Notes under the pieces: generated by a model
What the model saw: the letters and a program-made list of their open reading frames with translations, nothing else
Database searches by the model: none
What the model was told of the DNA's origin: nothing
Shown here: positions 53,996-61,695 of the stretch, one piece after another
Position numbering within the stretch: position 1 is the first letter of the stretch
How the letters are laid out: every line of letters starts with the position of its first letter
Origin: Ereboglobus luteus
GTDB taxonomy: Bacteria > Verrucomicrobiota > Verrucomicrobiia > Opitutales > Opitutaceae
Assembly: GCF_003096195.1 (NCBI RefSeq)
Contig: NZ_CP023004.1
Coordinates: 3,824,501 to 3,888,500 of the forward strand
Length of the DNA: 64,000 nt
Reading direction: 5' to 3'
Translations under genes and position numbers: made by a program

Positions 53996-54409
53996 CTCAT
54001 AGCAGTTTGCATCGCGCTGCTCACAGCCGCGCACGCCTCCGCGCAACGCACTTTCACAAACCCGATCGCCGTCGGCGCGGACCCGTGGGTCGTGTTTCAC
54101 AAGGGCCATTATTACTGGTGCCTCTCGCAAAGCGCCAAGGGCGTTGCCATCGCCAAATCCGACACGCTCACCTCCGTGGGCAAACGCCAGACTGTCTGGA
54201 AAGCGCCCAAAAGCGGCCCGCACTCGCACGGGATTTGGGCACCCGAACTCCATCTGCTCGACGGCCGCTGGTATATTTACGTCGCCGCCGACAACGGTGA
54301 AAACGCCACCCATCGCATGATCGTCCTCGAATCCGAAACCGACGATCCCCTCAGCAAATATACATTCAAGGGCGAGCTCTACACGGGCGACAACATCGCC
54401 AAAAACAAA
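53996..54409 (+). pseudogene. Truncated GH43 copy (5' fragment only)
   Basis: These 414 bp are nearly identical (a handful of mismatches) to 56108-56521, the first third of the intact GH43 gene 2112 bp downstream. The fragment covers most of the signal peptide, the first catalytic Asp region 'VGADPWVVFHKG' and the sequence up to 'TGDNIAKNK'. It then stops abruptly at a 16-bp palindrome. The native start codon is not included and blades 2-5, with the other catalytic residues, are missing. It is a recent duplication remnant. Confidence 0.9.
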
Positions 54410-54413
54410 GACA

Positions 54414-54454
54414 CCGTCCCGGTGAGCCGCAACATCTCCGGCTCACCGGGACGG
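54414..54454. repeat. Perfect 16-bp hairpin at the GH43 breakpoint
   Basis: CCGTCCCGGTGAGCCG (54414-54429) pairs fully with CGGCTCACCGGGACGG (54439-54454) over a 9-nt loop. It begins 5 bp after homology with the intact GH43 gene ends, so it marks the breakpoint of the truncated copy. Confidence 0.75.
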
Positions 54455-54773
54455 TTCACCCTACCTCAAATAAATCGACTCGTTTTTCCCCGCGCTCACC
54501 GCGTGGTTGCTCGCAAACTCGAGCCGCAGAGCCGTGTTGCAGGGATGGACATGCGAGCGGCGGTTTATCGTGGTGCGCGAATCGCGCAACGCATACACGC
54601 ACTTTCAAAAAATCCGTTTCAACATATCAACGGCTTGCAGGCGCGCGACCTTTGGAAATAGGTGTTTTTGGCGAAAATCGGGTTAACCTTTAATGTGCTG
54701 ATGCAGACGGCGCGCTCCCGCGTTGGTCGGCGGTTGCGAAAAGCGGCTTTTCCCATCGCGGTATGGAGGATGC
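54455..54773. other. Rearranged, non-coding stretch between GH43 fragment and esterase gene
   Basis: This 319-bp stretch has no complete gene. Short open frames exist on both strands (for example a plus-strand frame ending at 54661), but they are interrupted and I recognise none. It is probably decayed DNA from the rearrangement that removed the middle of the duplicated GH43-uxuA block. Confidence 0.4.
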
Positions 54774-55724
54774 TTACATTGGTTTTTTCAGTGTTTCGAT
54801 TAAATACTCTTCAATGCTGGCATGCTTCACGTTTGGTGCGCCGGGATAGACGAATTCGCATGGCACGCGGAGTGCATTGAGTTTTTCCTGTAATTTCACC
54901 CCGAAGTTTGCTGTGTGAGTCGGGTCTTTCTGGGGTTTGCCCATCGAGGGACGGGTTTTGTAATAGAGATAGATCGGCGGGGCGTCGGAGCTCGCGAGTT
55001 CATAGGGCGAATACTCTTTTATCCACGGCAGGATTTTTTCGCGGTTGGAGAGAAAGTCGTCGAAATAATTGTCGCGTGTTTTCAGGTTGTTCGGATCCAT
55101 GAAGCCAAAAGCGTGACCACCGTAGCGGCTGTTGGGCGTCCATTTTTTCATCTGCTGCGGATCAAGTGATGTTTGGGCACTGCCCACGGCGGCGCACCAG
55201 AGGCGCGTGGACTCGCGAGCTATCGCGTCGCTGCTTTTCGGGTCGGCCATGTCGGCGTGGAAGGCGAGCCAGAGACTTGAGCATGCGCCGGCTGAGTGGC
55301 CCGAGGCGGCGATGCGTTGTTTGTCGATATTCCATTTGTCGGCTTTCGAACGCACGAATTGCAGCGCGCGGGCGATGTCGCTCAGAGGCCATTCGATGGG
55401 AGGCTTCACGCCGGCGCGTTGTGCCTGCTGCGTAAAGCGGTAGTGGATCGAGACAACGGAGATGCCCGCATTAAGATATTTTTTGACATTGGGAACCTGC
55501 TTTTTGTTGCCGCGCACCCAGCCTCCACCGTGTATATAAAAAACAACTGGTGTCGGCTTACCGGAAGACGAGGGTGCTTTCCAAAAGTCCAGCACTTGCC
55601 GCTTGTCCTTGCCGTAGGGGACGTTTTCAAACGTGGCAGGTGGATTTGGCGGTGGCTTGGCTGGAGCGGCGATAGCCGCTTGAGCGCAGAACAGGACTGC
55701 GAGGAGGATGCGGAGGGATTTCAT
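54774..55724 (-). CDS. Alpha/beta-hydrolase (BD-FAE/esterase-lipase type), exported
   Basis: The 316-residue product starts at ATG 55724 with a signal peptide (MKSLRILLAVLFCAQAAIAAP). It shows the oxyanion-hole motif 'YIHGGGWVRG', the nucleophile elbow 'ASGHSAGA' (Ser) and a C-terminal His in 'NVKHASIEEYL'. This is the esterase/lipase group that includes feruloyl and acetyl-xylan esterases. It is on the opposite strand to its neighbours and sits exactly in the interval deleted from the duplicated GH43-uxuA unit, so it may have arrived with that rearrangement. Confidence 0.87.
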   Translation of the reverse strand: MKSLRILLAVLFCAQAAIAAPAKPPPNPPATFENVPYGKDKRQVLDFWKAPSSSGKPTPVVFYIHGGGWVRGNKKQVPNVKKYLNAGISVVSIHYRFTQQAQRAGVKPPIEWPLSDIARALQFVRSKADKWNIDKQRIAASGHSAGACSSLWLAFHADMADPKSSDAIARESTRLWCAAVGSAQTSLDPQQMKKWTPNSRYGGHAFGFMDPNNLKTRDNYFDDFLSNREKILPWIKEYSPYELASSDAPPIYLYYKTRPSMGKPQKDPTHTANFGVKLQEKLNALRVPCEFVYPGAPNVKHASIEEYLIETLKKPM

Positions 55725-55880
55725 GAAATTATAATATTCTAGGCGTTTTGCAAAATGATCAATATGAGGTTTTGCACTGTGGGTATAATAATAGATGAGT
55801 GACCGCGCCAGACCCTCTACATTTTTATCGTGAATGCGCAAAATTGAGAATTTTCCCAAAAAATCCATCGTATTATCCGC

Positions 55881-56014
55881 GCCACACGATGCTCGACAAT
55901 CTCTCGGGACCAACGGGCTTCACGCCTGGCTATTCATGCATCGGCAGAATGCGAGGCCTCGCCGAGTTGCACGGCCTCATGCACGGCCTGCGCCACGCGG
56001 AAAATCTGCGATAA
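55881..56014 (+). pseudogene. uxuA 3' fragment
   Basis: These 134 bp match the last 134 bp of the intact uxuA gene (62780-62913) with about ten differences, and end on the same TAA stop. The shared peptide includes 'GYSCIGRMRGLAEL' and 'GLMHGLRHAEN'. The rest of uxuA is absent. With the GH43 fragment upstream it marks the two ends of a deleted duplicate of the 6.8-kb GH43-to-uxuA block. Confidence 0.9.
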
Positions 56015-56036
56015 ATATTTTTTTGTTTTTTCAAAA

Positions 56037-56085
56037 AACGTCATAACGGAAAACTACCCCAAACGCATCTTTTCGTTATGACGTT
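56037..56085 (+). promoter_or_regulatory. Inverted repeat spanning the GH43 start codon
   Basis: AACGTCATAACG (56037-56048) and CGTTATGACGTT (56074-56085) are perfect 12-bp inverted repeats with a 25-bp loop. Pairing extends outward through A/T runs with one mismatch. The GH43 start codon (56078-56080) lies inside the right arm, so the leader RNA could hide it. Alternatively the palindrome is an operator. Confidence 0.5.
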
Positions 56086-57118
56086 GTTTTCATGCAGAGC
56101 GTTTTGCCTCATAGCAGTTTGCATCGCGCTGCTCACAGCCGCGCACGCCTCCGCGCAACGCACTTTCACAAACCCGATCGCCGTCGGCGCGGACCCGTGG
56201 GTTGTGTTTCACAAGGGCCATTATTACTGGTGCCTCTCGCAAAGCGCCAAGGGCGTTGCCATCGCCAAATCCGACACGCTCACCTCCGTGGGCAAACGCC
56301 AGACTGTCTGGAAAGCGCCAAAAAGTGGCCCGCACTCGCACGAGATTTGGGCGCCCGAGCTCCATCTGCTCGACGGCCGCTGGTATATTTACGTCGCCGC
56401 CGACAACGGTGAAAACGCCACCCACCGCATGATCGTCCTCGAATCCGAAACCGACGATCCCCTCAGCAAATATACATTCAAGGGCGAGCTCTACACGGGC
56501 GACAACATCGCCAAAAACAAAAAGAGCCACTGGGCAATCGACGGCACGGTGCTCACGCACAAGGACAAACGCTATTTTATCTGGTCGGGCTGGAGCAGCA
56601 AAAGCGACGAGCAATATCTCTACATTGCGCCCATGAGCAATCCATGGACCGTCTCCGGAAACCGCGTTCGCATCTGCAAAAATGACACCTACCTCTGGGA
56701 ATTCGTCAACGAAAGCCGCAAAAAAAACGGCCTCAACGAAGCGCCGCAAGTCCTCCAGCACGGCGGCCGCACATTCCTCATCTACTCCGCCAGCGGATCC
56801 TGGCAGCGCTTCTACAAACTCGGTCTCCTCGAGCTAACCGGCGCCGATCCGCTCAAACCCTCCTCATGGCGCAAGCACCCCAAGCCCGTTTTCGCGCCCA
56901 CCGACCAAGTCTTCGGCGTCGGCCACAGCTGCTTCACCACCTCGCCCGACGGCAAGCAATACTGGCACGTTTACCACGCCAAGCGCGGCCGCGCCGACGG
57001 ACACAGCGACCGCAGCATCAACATCCAACCCTTCACATGGACCGCCGACGGCTTCCCCGATTTCGGCACTCCCGTCCCGCCCGGCATCCCCGTCAAGGCG
57101 CCCTCAAACAATAAATGA
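56078..57118 (+). CDS. GH43 glycoside hydrolase, exported (copy 1)
   Basis: The 346-residue product has a signal peptide (FCLIAVCIALLTAAHASAQ) and a GH43 propeller. The catalytic Asp is in 'IAVGADPWVVFHKGHYYWC', the second Asp in 'HWAIDGTVLTHKDKRYFIWSGW' and the Glu in 'NGLNEAPQVLQHGG'. It resembles the GH43 subgroup with 'GPHS.EIWAPELHLLDGRWYIY'. Its ATG lies within a strong inverted repeat. The next GH43 gene starts in its stop codon (ATGA), and the two proteins are clearly paralogous, about 60% similar by eye. Confidence 0.92.
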   Translation: MTLFSCRAFCLIAVCIALLTAAHASAQRTFTNPIAVGADPWVVFHKGHYYWCLSQSAKGVAIAKSDTLTSVGKRQTVWKAPKSGPHSHEIWAPELHLLDGRWYIYVAADNGENATHRMIVLESETDDPLSKYTFKGELYTGDNIAKNKKSHWAIDGTVLTHKDKRYFIWSGWSSKSDEQYLYIAPMSNPWTVSGNRVRICKNDTYLWEFVNESRKKNGLNEAPQVLQHGGRTFLIYSASGSWQRFYKLGLLELTGADPLKPSSWRKHPKPVFAPTDQVFGVGHSCFTTSPDGKQYWHVYHAKRGRADGHSDRSINIQPFTWTADGFPDFGTPVPPGIPVKAPSNNK

Positions 57119-58185
57119 CGATGTCCGCCATCAAACGATTTTCCCTGTTAATCGCGCTCTGCGCGCTGCTCCTTGCAAGCGTCCGCGCATCCGCGTCCCC
57201 TCCGGAAAGTTTTGCCAATCCCATCGCCACGGGAGCCGACCCTTGGGTCGTGCGGCACGAAGGTTCCTACTACTGGTGCCGGTCTGAAAACGACACCGGC
57301 GTCGCCATCTGCAAATCCGACTCGCTCACGACACTCGGCACGCGGCATGTGGTCTGGCGCGCTCCCGAACACGGCCCCCACTCGAAGGAAATCTGGGCGC
57401 CCGAACTCCACTTCCTCGACGACCGCTGGTATGTCTACGTCGCCGCCTCCGACGGCCGCAACGCCGCCCACCGCATGATCGTCCTCGAATCCGAAACCTC
57501 GGACCCGCTCAGCAAATACACTTTCAAAAACGAACTCTACACAGGCGACAATATCGACACCAAAACATCGAACCGCTGGGCAATCGACGGCACCGTCCTC
57601 GAGCACAAGGGCAAACGCTACTTCATCTGGTCGGGCTGGGCGGACGAGCGCGACATCCAATGGCTCTACATAGCGCCGATGAGCAACCCGTGGACGATCT
57701 CCGGCAACCGCGTGCGCCTCTGCGCCAACGACGATTACATCTGGGAGCGCGTCGGCGAATCCATATCCGAGCGCGGCCTCAACGAGGCCCCGCAAATCCT
57801 TCAACGCAACGGGCGCACCTTCATCATCTACTCCGCCAGCGGGGCATGGAAAACGACCTACAAACTCGGCCTCCTCGAACTCGCCGGCGACGACCCGCTC
57901 GCTCCCGGCGCATGGCGCAAACACCCCGACCCCGTCTTCGCGCCCACGGAAAAAACCTACGGCGTCGGACACGCCTCCTTTGTCAAATCCGCCGACGGCA
58001 GGGAAAACTGGATCGTATATCACACCAAGCTCAGCCGCGAAGACGGCTGGCACCGCGGCATCTGCGCGCAACCATTCACATGGACCGACGACGGCCTCCC
58101 CGATTTTGGCGCGCCCGTTCCCCGCGGCCGTCCCATCCCGGCGCCCTCCAACACGCCCGCGGCATCACTGCTCACTTCAAATTAA
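57115..58185 (+). CDS. GH43 glycoside hydrolase, exported (copy 2)
   Basis: The 356-residue product has a signal peptide (FSLLIALCALLLASVRASA) and the same propeller layout as its upstream paralogue. The catalytic Asp is in 'IATGADPWVVRHEGSYYWC', the second in 'RWAIDGTVLEHKGKRYFIWSGW' and the Glu in 'RGLNEAPQILQRNG'. All three catalytic acids are retained. It overlaps copy 1 by 4 bp and precedes the esterase by 25 bp. Tandem paralogues usually differ in the linkage cleaved, but specificity is not readable here. Confidence 0.92.
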   Translation: MTMSAIKRFSLLIALCALLLASVRASASPPESFANPIATGADPWVVRHEGSYYWCRSENDTGVAICKSDSLTTLGTRHVVWRAPEHGPHSKEIWAPELHFLDDRWYVYVAASDGRNAAHRMIVLESETSDPLSKYTFKNELYTGDNIDTKTSNRWAIDGTVLEHKGKRYFIWSGWADERDIQWLYIAPMSNPWTISGNRVRLCANDDYIWERVGESISERGLNEAPQILQRNGRTFIIYSASGAWKTTYKLGLLELAGDDPLAPGAWRKHPDPVFAPTEKTYGVGHASFVKSADGRENWIVYHTKLSREDGWHRGICAQPFTWTDDGLPDFGAPVPRGRPIPAPSNTPAASLLTSN

Positions 58186-58210
58186 TCACACACACACACG
58201 CACAAACATC

Positions 58211-59557
58211 ATGAAAACACCAACCCTGCTCGCGCTCATCGCAGCGCTCGCACTCGCGCCAATCACGCCAACATTTGCCCAGGAGGCAAACGCCGCAGAA
58301 CTCCCCCCGGACACATCGCTCGACCTCTTCCTCCTCATCGGCCAGTCCAACATGGCGGGCCGCGGCTCGCTCACGGAGCAGGACAAAACCGCGCCCGCGC
58401 GCGTCTGGACGCTCGACAAGGACAAAAACTGGGTGCCCGCAATCGACCCGCTGCACTTCGACAAACCCATCGCGGGCGTCGGCCTCGGGCGCACCTTCGG
58501 CATCGTTGTCTCCGAGGCGCAACCTGGCGTCCATGTCGGCCTCATCCCATGCGCCGTCGGCGGCACATCGGTCAACCGGTGGAAAAAAGGCGGCGAACAC
58601 TACAACAACGCCATCGACCGCGCCCGCGCCGCCATGAAGCACGGCAAGCTCAAGGCCATCCTCTGGCACCAGGGCGAGGGGGACCGCGCAAAAACAAGCT
58701 CCACCGTTTACCAACAGCGACTGCGCCAGCTCATCGCCGATTTTCGCGCCGACCTCAAGGCGCCCGACATCCCCTTCATCATCGGCGAACTCGGCCGCTT
58801 TTATAAACACAAGACCGGCTCAAGCATTGACGACTTCAACGAAGACCTGCGCAACTTCGCCGAAAAAGAGCGCAACTGCATATGCGTCAGCAGCGAAAAC
58901 CTCGCGCACCGCGGCGACAACGTCCACTTCAACGCCAGCGCCTTGCGCGAACTCGGACGCCGCTACGCCGCCGCGTATTTCAAGCTCGCGGGCATCACCG
59001 CGCCCGCCGCCACCACCGCCTCAGCAACCATCACCACCGCCGCCCCTTCCGCTCCCGCCGCAACCGCCGCGACGCGCTCAGTCGACCTGCCCGACGGCAT
59101 CGGATCCAACCTCGCGCTCGGGAAAACCCACGAATCCAGCGCCCCCAACACGAGAGGCTGGGACAGTGGCCTGACCGACGGCATTTGGGGCTCGTCGAAA
59201 GGCAGCACATACGCCACCGACGCAAGCGCGACATTTCCGAAAACCGTCACCATCGACCTCGGCAAAATACAACGCATCGCACACATCCACACCGGCGTGC
59301 CCAAGATCGGTTTTACCAAAACCGTCGAAGCCTCCATCAGCGAGGACGGCGAGGAATTCAAAACCGTCGGAACGCACGACTTCGAGTTGGGCAGGGAAAA
59401 CCGCCACCTTTATTCCTTCGAGCCCGCCGAAGCGCGTTACGTGCGCTTCACCTTCATCGAAAATCATCCCAAGAGCGGCAAAAAAGGCTACCCGCGAGCC
59501 CACTGCTTTTTAAGCGAAGTCGAAGTCTACGGCCCGGCGGGCTCCAGTTCGAAATAA
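58211..59557 (+). CDS. Sialate-O-acetylesterase/CE6-type esterase with C-terminal discoidin (F5/8C) domain
   Basis: The 448-residue product starts at ATG 58211 with a signal peptide (TLLALIAALALAPITPTFAQ). The SASA/CE6 domain spans about 35-265: the nucleophile Ser is in 'LLIGQSNMAGRGS', the 'WHQGEGD' block is in the middle and the catalytic His in 'GDNVHFNAS'. An Ala/Thr/Pro-rich linker leads to a discoidin-like domain (about 300-445, 'SNLALGKTHESS', 'VTIDLGKIQRIAHI', 'ARYVRFTFI'). The family removes acetyl groups, typically from xylan. It is co-directional with the two GH43 genes. Confidence 0.9.
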   Translation: MKTPTLLALIAALALAPITPTFAQEANAAELPPDTSLDLFLLIGQSNMAGRGSLTEQDKTAPARVWTLDKDKNWVPAIDPLHFDKPIAGVGLGRTFGIVVSEAQPGVHVGLIPCAVGGTSVNRWKKGGEHYNNAIDRARAAMKHGKLKAILWHQGEGDRAKTSSTVYQQRLRQLIADFRADLKAPDIPFIIGELGRFYKHKTGSSIDDFNEDLRNFAEKERNCICVSSENLAHRGDNVHFNASALRELGRRYAAAYFKLAGITAPAATTASATITTAAPSAPAATAATRSVDLPDGIGSNLALGKTHESSAPNTRGWDSGLTDGIWGSSKGSTYATDASATFPKTVTIDLGKIQRIAHIHTGVPKIGFTKTVEASISEDGEEFKTVGTHDFELGRENRHLYSFEPAEARYVRFTFIENHPKSGKKGYPRAHCFLSEVEVYGPAGSSSK

Positions 59558-59596
59558 TCTGGACGCCTGGGATCCCGTGTCCGTTTAGTATCGTAA

Positions 59597-59655
59597 CGCG
59601 GACTGCCAAGTCTGCTTTCCTAAAACGAAAGCACAAACGGACTTGGCAGTCCGCG
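59597..59655. repeat. Long hairpin (16 + 7 bp) between esterase and TPR-protein genes
   Basis: CGCGGACTGCCAAGTC (59597-59612) pairs fully with GACTTGGCAGTCCGCG (59640-59655). Inside, TGCTTTC (59613-59619) pairs with GAAAGCA (59627-59633), with a 6-nt bulge on the right arm. It has no T-run directly after it on either strand. It looks like a REP-type palindrome and may stabilise or divide the transcript. Confidence 0.7.
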
Positions 59656-59712
59656 CCACATTTCAGCGCCACGGCGCCAAACAGGCACGAATCCCCATTC
59701 ATCCCCGCTTTT

Positions 59713-61506
59713 ATGAAAAAACACCTCGCCGTCTTTCTCTGCGTTTTTGCCGCGGCACTTGCGCAAGCCGCGCCCAAGCCCGCGCCCGTGCCGGCCAACC
59801 TCAACGTCGTCGAGCTGCCCACCTACACTGTCAGCGCCGAGCGCGTTCTCCCGCCTCAGGAATCGTGGCGCTACGCCGCGCTCCCCGGTTACGAAATCCT
59901 TTCCGACGCCAGCGAAAAAAACACCAAGCGCTTCATCGAGGAATTCCAGCGCTTCCGCGTCGGCGTCAGCCTCATCTGGCCCGACATCGTCGTCACCAAA
60001 CCCACCGTCCCCACGCTCATCCTCCTCTGCTCGAACAACTCCTTCAAGCCCTTCATCCCGCTCAACCCCGACCCCGGCACCTACATCACCACCACGAGCA
60101 TCTTCGTCGAGGACAAGGAGCGCGGCTCCATCGTCATTGATTTCTCGGCCAACGAAATTTTCGACAACATCGAAGGCACCACGCTGCTGGTCGATCCCTA
60201 CAAGGAATTCTACCGCCAATACACGCGCTTCCTCATGCGCCGCGCCAACGGCAACCCCATTCCCCCATGGCTCGAAAGCGGCCTCGCGCAACTCTTCTCC
60301 ACCGTCGATGTTGACAAAAAATCCGTCGAGTTCGCACGCCTCACGGAGGACTTCAATCGAGGCATCTTTACTGCTGACGACACCCAGGACAAATCCGTGG
60401 AATACGTCGGCTATGTCCTCAACCCCTACACGGGAAATTCCAATTTCGACTGGCTGCACCAGTCCCGTTACGACGACGGCTTTGCCCCCCACACGCCCGT
60501 CGGCGTTCGAAGTGCGCCCCTGCGCGAGGCCCCGGCAGACTCACCGGAAAAGAAGCCCGCCCTGTGGATATTTCCGCTCCAGGGCCTCTTCGACCCCAAA
60601 TCCCGACATTACAACAACCACTACTGGAACCAGGAATGTTTCGCCTTTGTGCACATGTGCCTCTACGGCGCGCAAAAAAAATACCAGCGCGCCTTTGTCG
60701 AGTTCGCGCGCCTCGCCTGTGCGCGCCCCGTCACCGAGGCTGATTTCAAAAAATGCTTTGGCAGAAGCTACGCGCAAATGACCACACTCTTGCGCCGCTA
60801 CGTCAGCATGCCGAACCACCAGGTTGTCACGCTCAAGAGCAAGCGCGGCTCGCCGCCGATCCCGCGTCCGCAACCCGTCGCGCTGCGCGACGCAACCGAT
60901 GCCGAGGTCGGCCGCATCAAGGGCGAGACATTGCGCCTCGCCGGCTACGCGGGCGACTCCCGCGACACGCTCATCGCGCCCTACATTCGCAAAAACGCCG
61001 ACGCCGCGCTGCTCGCCTCGCTCGGCCTGCTCGAAACGCTCGAAGGCCGCAAGGAGCGCGCGCGCAAATTTCTCGAAGCCGCCGCGAGGGAAAAAGCGGT
61101 GCGCCCGCGCGCCTATCTCGAACTCGCCCGCCTCCGCCACGCCGACGCGCTCGCCGCGCCAAAAGCGAACAACGGCCTCAAGTTCGACGCCGCGCAAACC
61201 GCCGCGATCCTTGATCCGCTCATGATCGCGCGCTCGCAACCGCCCGCGATGCCCGAGGTGTATCTGCTCATCGCCGACACCTGGCGCCGCAGCGCTCAAA
61301 ACCCAACGCCCGAACAACTCAACGTCCTACTCGAAGGCACGGTGCGCTGCCCGCGCAACGCGGAGATCCTGCTGCAAACCGCCGAGCTGCTCGCCCAAAA
61401 CGGCGACGAAAAAATGGCCGCGCGCCTCGTCAACCTCGGCATCGCGTCGTCCCGCAACAACGCGACGCGAAAACAATTCGAGGACCTGCGCGAAAAGCTG
61501 CAGTGA
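59713..61506 (+). CDS. Exported degenerate gluzincin-like/TPR protein of unknown function
   Basis: The 597-residue product starts at ATG 59713 with a signal peptide (MKKHLAVFLCVFAAALAQAAP), then 'VVELPTYTVSAERVLP'. The N-terminal half resembles peptidase-MA/DUF1570-like proteins: a 'PPWLESGLAQLFS' segment (about 195-207) where active relatives have a zinc-ligand 'WLxEGLA'. The expected HExxH helix reads 'YKEFYRQYTRF', so catalytic residues appear lost. The C-terminal half (about 390-597) is made of helical pairs of TPR type. It lies between the esterase and uxuA on the same strand. The family assignment is by pattern and is uncertain. Confidence 0.65.
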   Translation: MKKHLAVFLCVFAAALAQAAPKPAPVPANLNVVELPTYTVSAERVLPPQESWRYAALPGYEILSDASEKNTKRFIEEFQRFRVGVSLIWPDIVVTKPTVPTLILLCSNNSFKPFIPLNPDPGTYITTTSIFVEDKERGSIVIDFSANEIFDNIEGTTLLVDPYKEFYRQYTRFLMRRANGNPIPPWLESGLAQLFSTVDVDKKSVEFARLTEDFNRGIFTADDTQDKSVEYVGYVLNPYTGNSNFDWLHQSRYDDGFAPHTPVGVRSAPLREAPADSPEKKPALWIFPLQGLFDPKSRHYNNHYWNQECFAFVHMCLYGAQKKYQRAFVEFARLACARPVTEADFKKCFGRSYAQMTTLLRRYVSMPNHQVVTLKSKRGSPPIPRPQPVALRDATDAEVGRIKGETLRLAGYAGDSRDTLIAPYIRKNADAALLASLGLLETLEGRKERARKFLEAAAREKAVRPRAYLELARLRHADALAAPKANNGLKFDAAQTAAILDPLMIARSQPPAMPEVYLLIADTWRRSAQNPTPEQLNVLLEGTVRCPRNAEILLQTAELLAQNGDEKMAARLVNLGIASSRNNATRKQFEDLREKLQ

Positions 61507-61629
61507 AAAAAGGAGCGGCGTTTCTCAACCGCCGAACAAGGCCAACGGCCTCGCCAAAAAGTTACTCAAACAACTAAAGTGACTCTCGCCTCGCCCGCAC
61601 CCGACCGCTGCAAACGCCACTCCTTTTTT
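61506..61629. repeat. 124-bp element with 18-bp near-perfect terminal inverted repeats
   Basis: AAAAAAGGAGCGGCGTTT (61506-61523) and AAACGCCACTCCTTTTTT (61612-61629) are inverted repeats with one mismatch. They flank 88 bp of non-coding sequence between the TPR-protein stop and uxuA. The right arm ends in a T6 run, so a plus-strand terminator-like role is possible. The shape also fits a small mobile-element remnant. No clear target-site duplication is visible. Confidence 0.6.
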
Positions 61630-61695
61630 GCGTGATACCCGCGCCGAGTTTCCGCAGCGTTTACGTATTCTTCCTTTCATTTTCCGTTCACATCC

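Noticed and set aside
53786-54661. Complete 291-residue plus-strand protein including the GH43 fragment
   Set aside because: Only 53996-54409 is homologous to GH43. The flanking parts lack coding character and the intact copy's start codon is not included.
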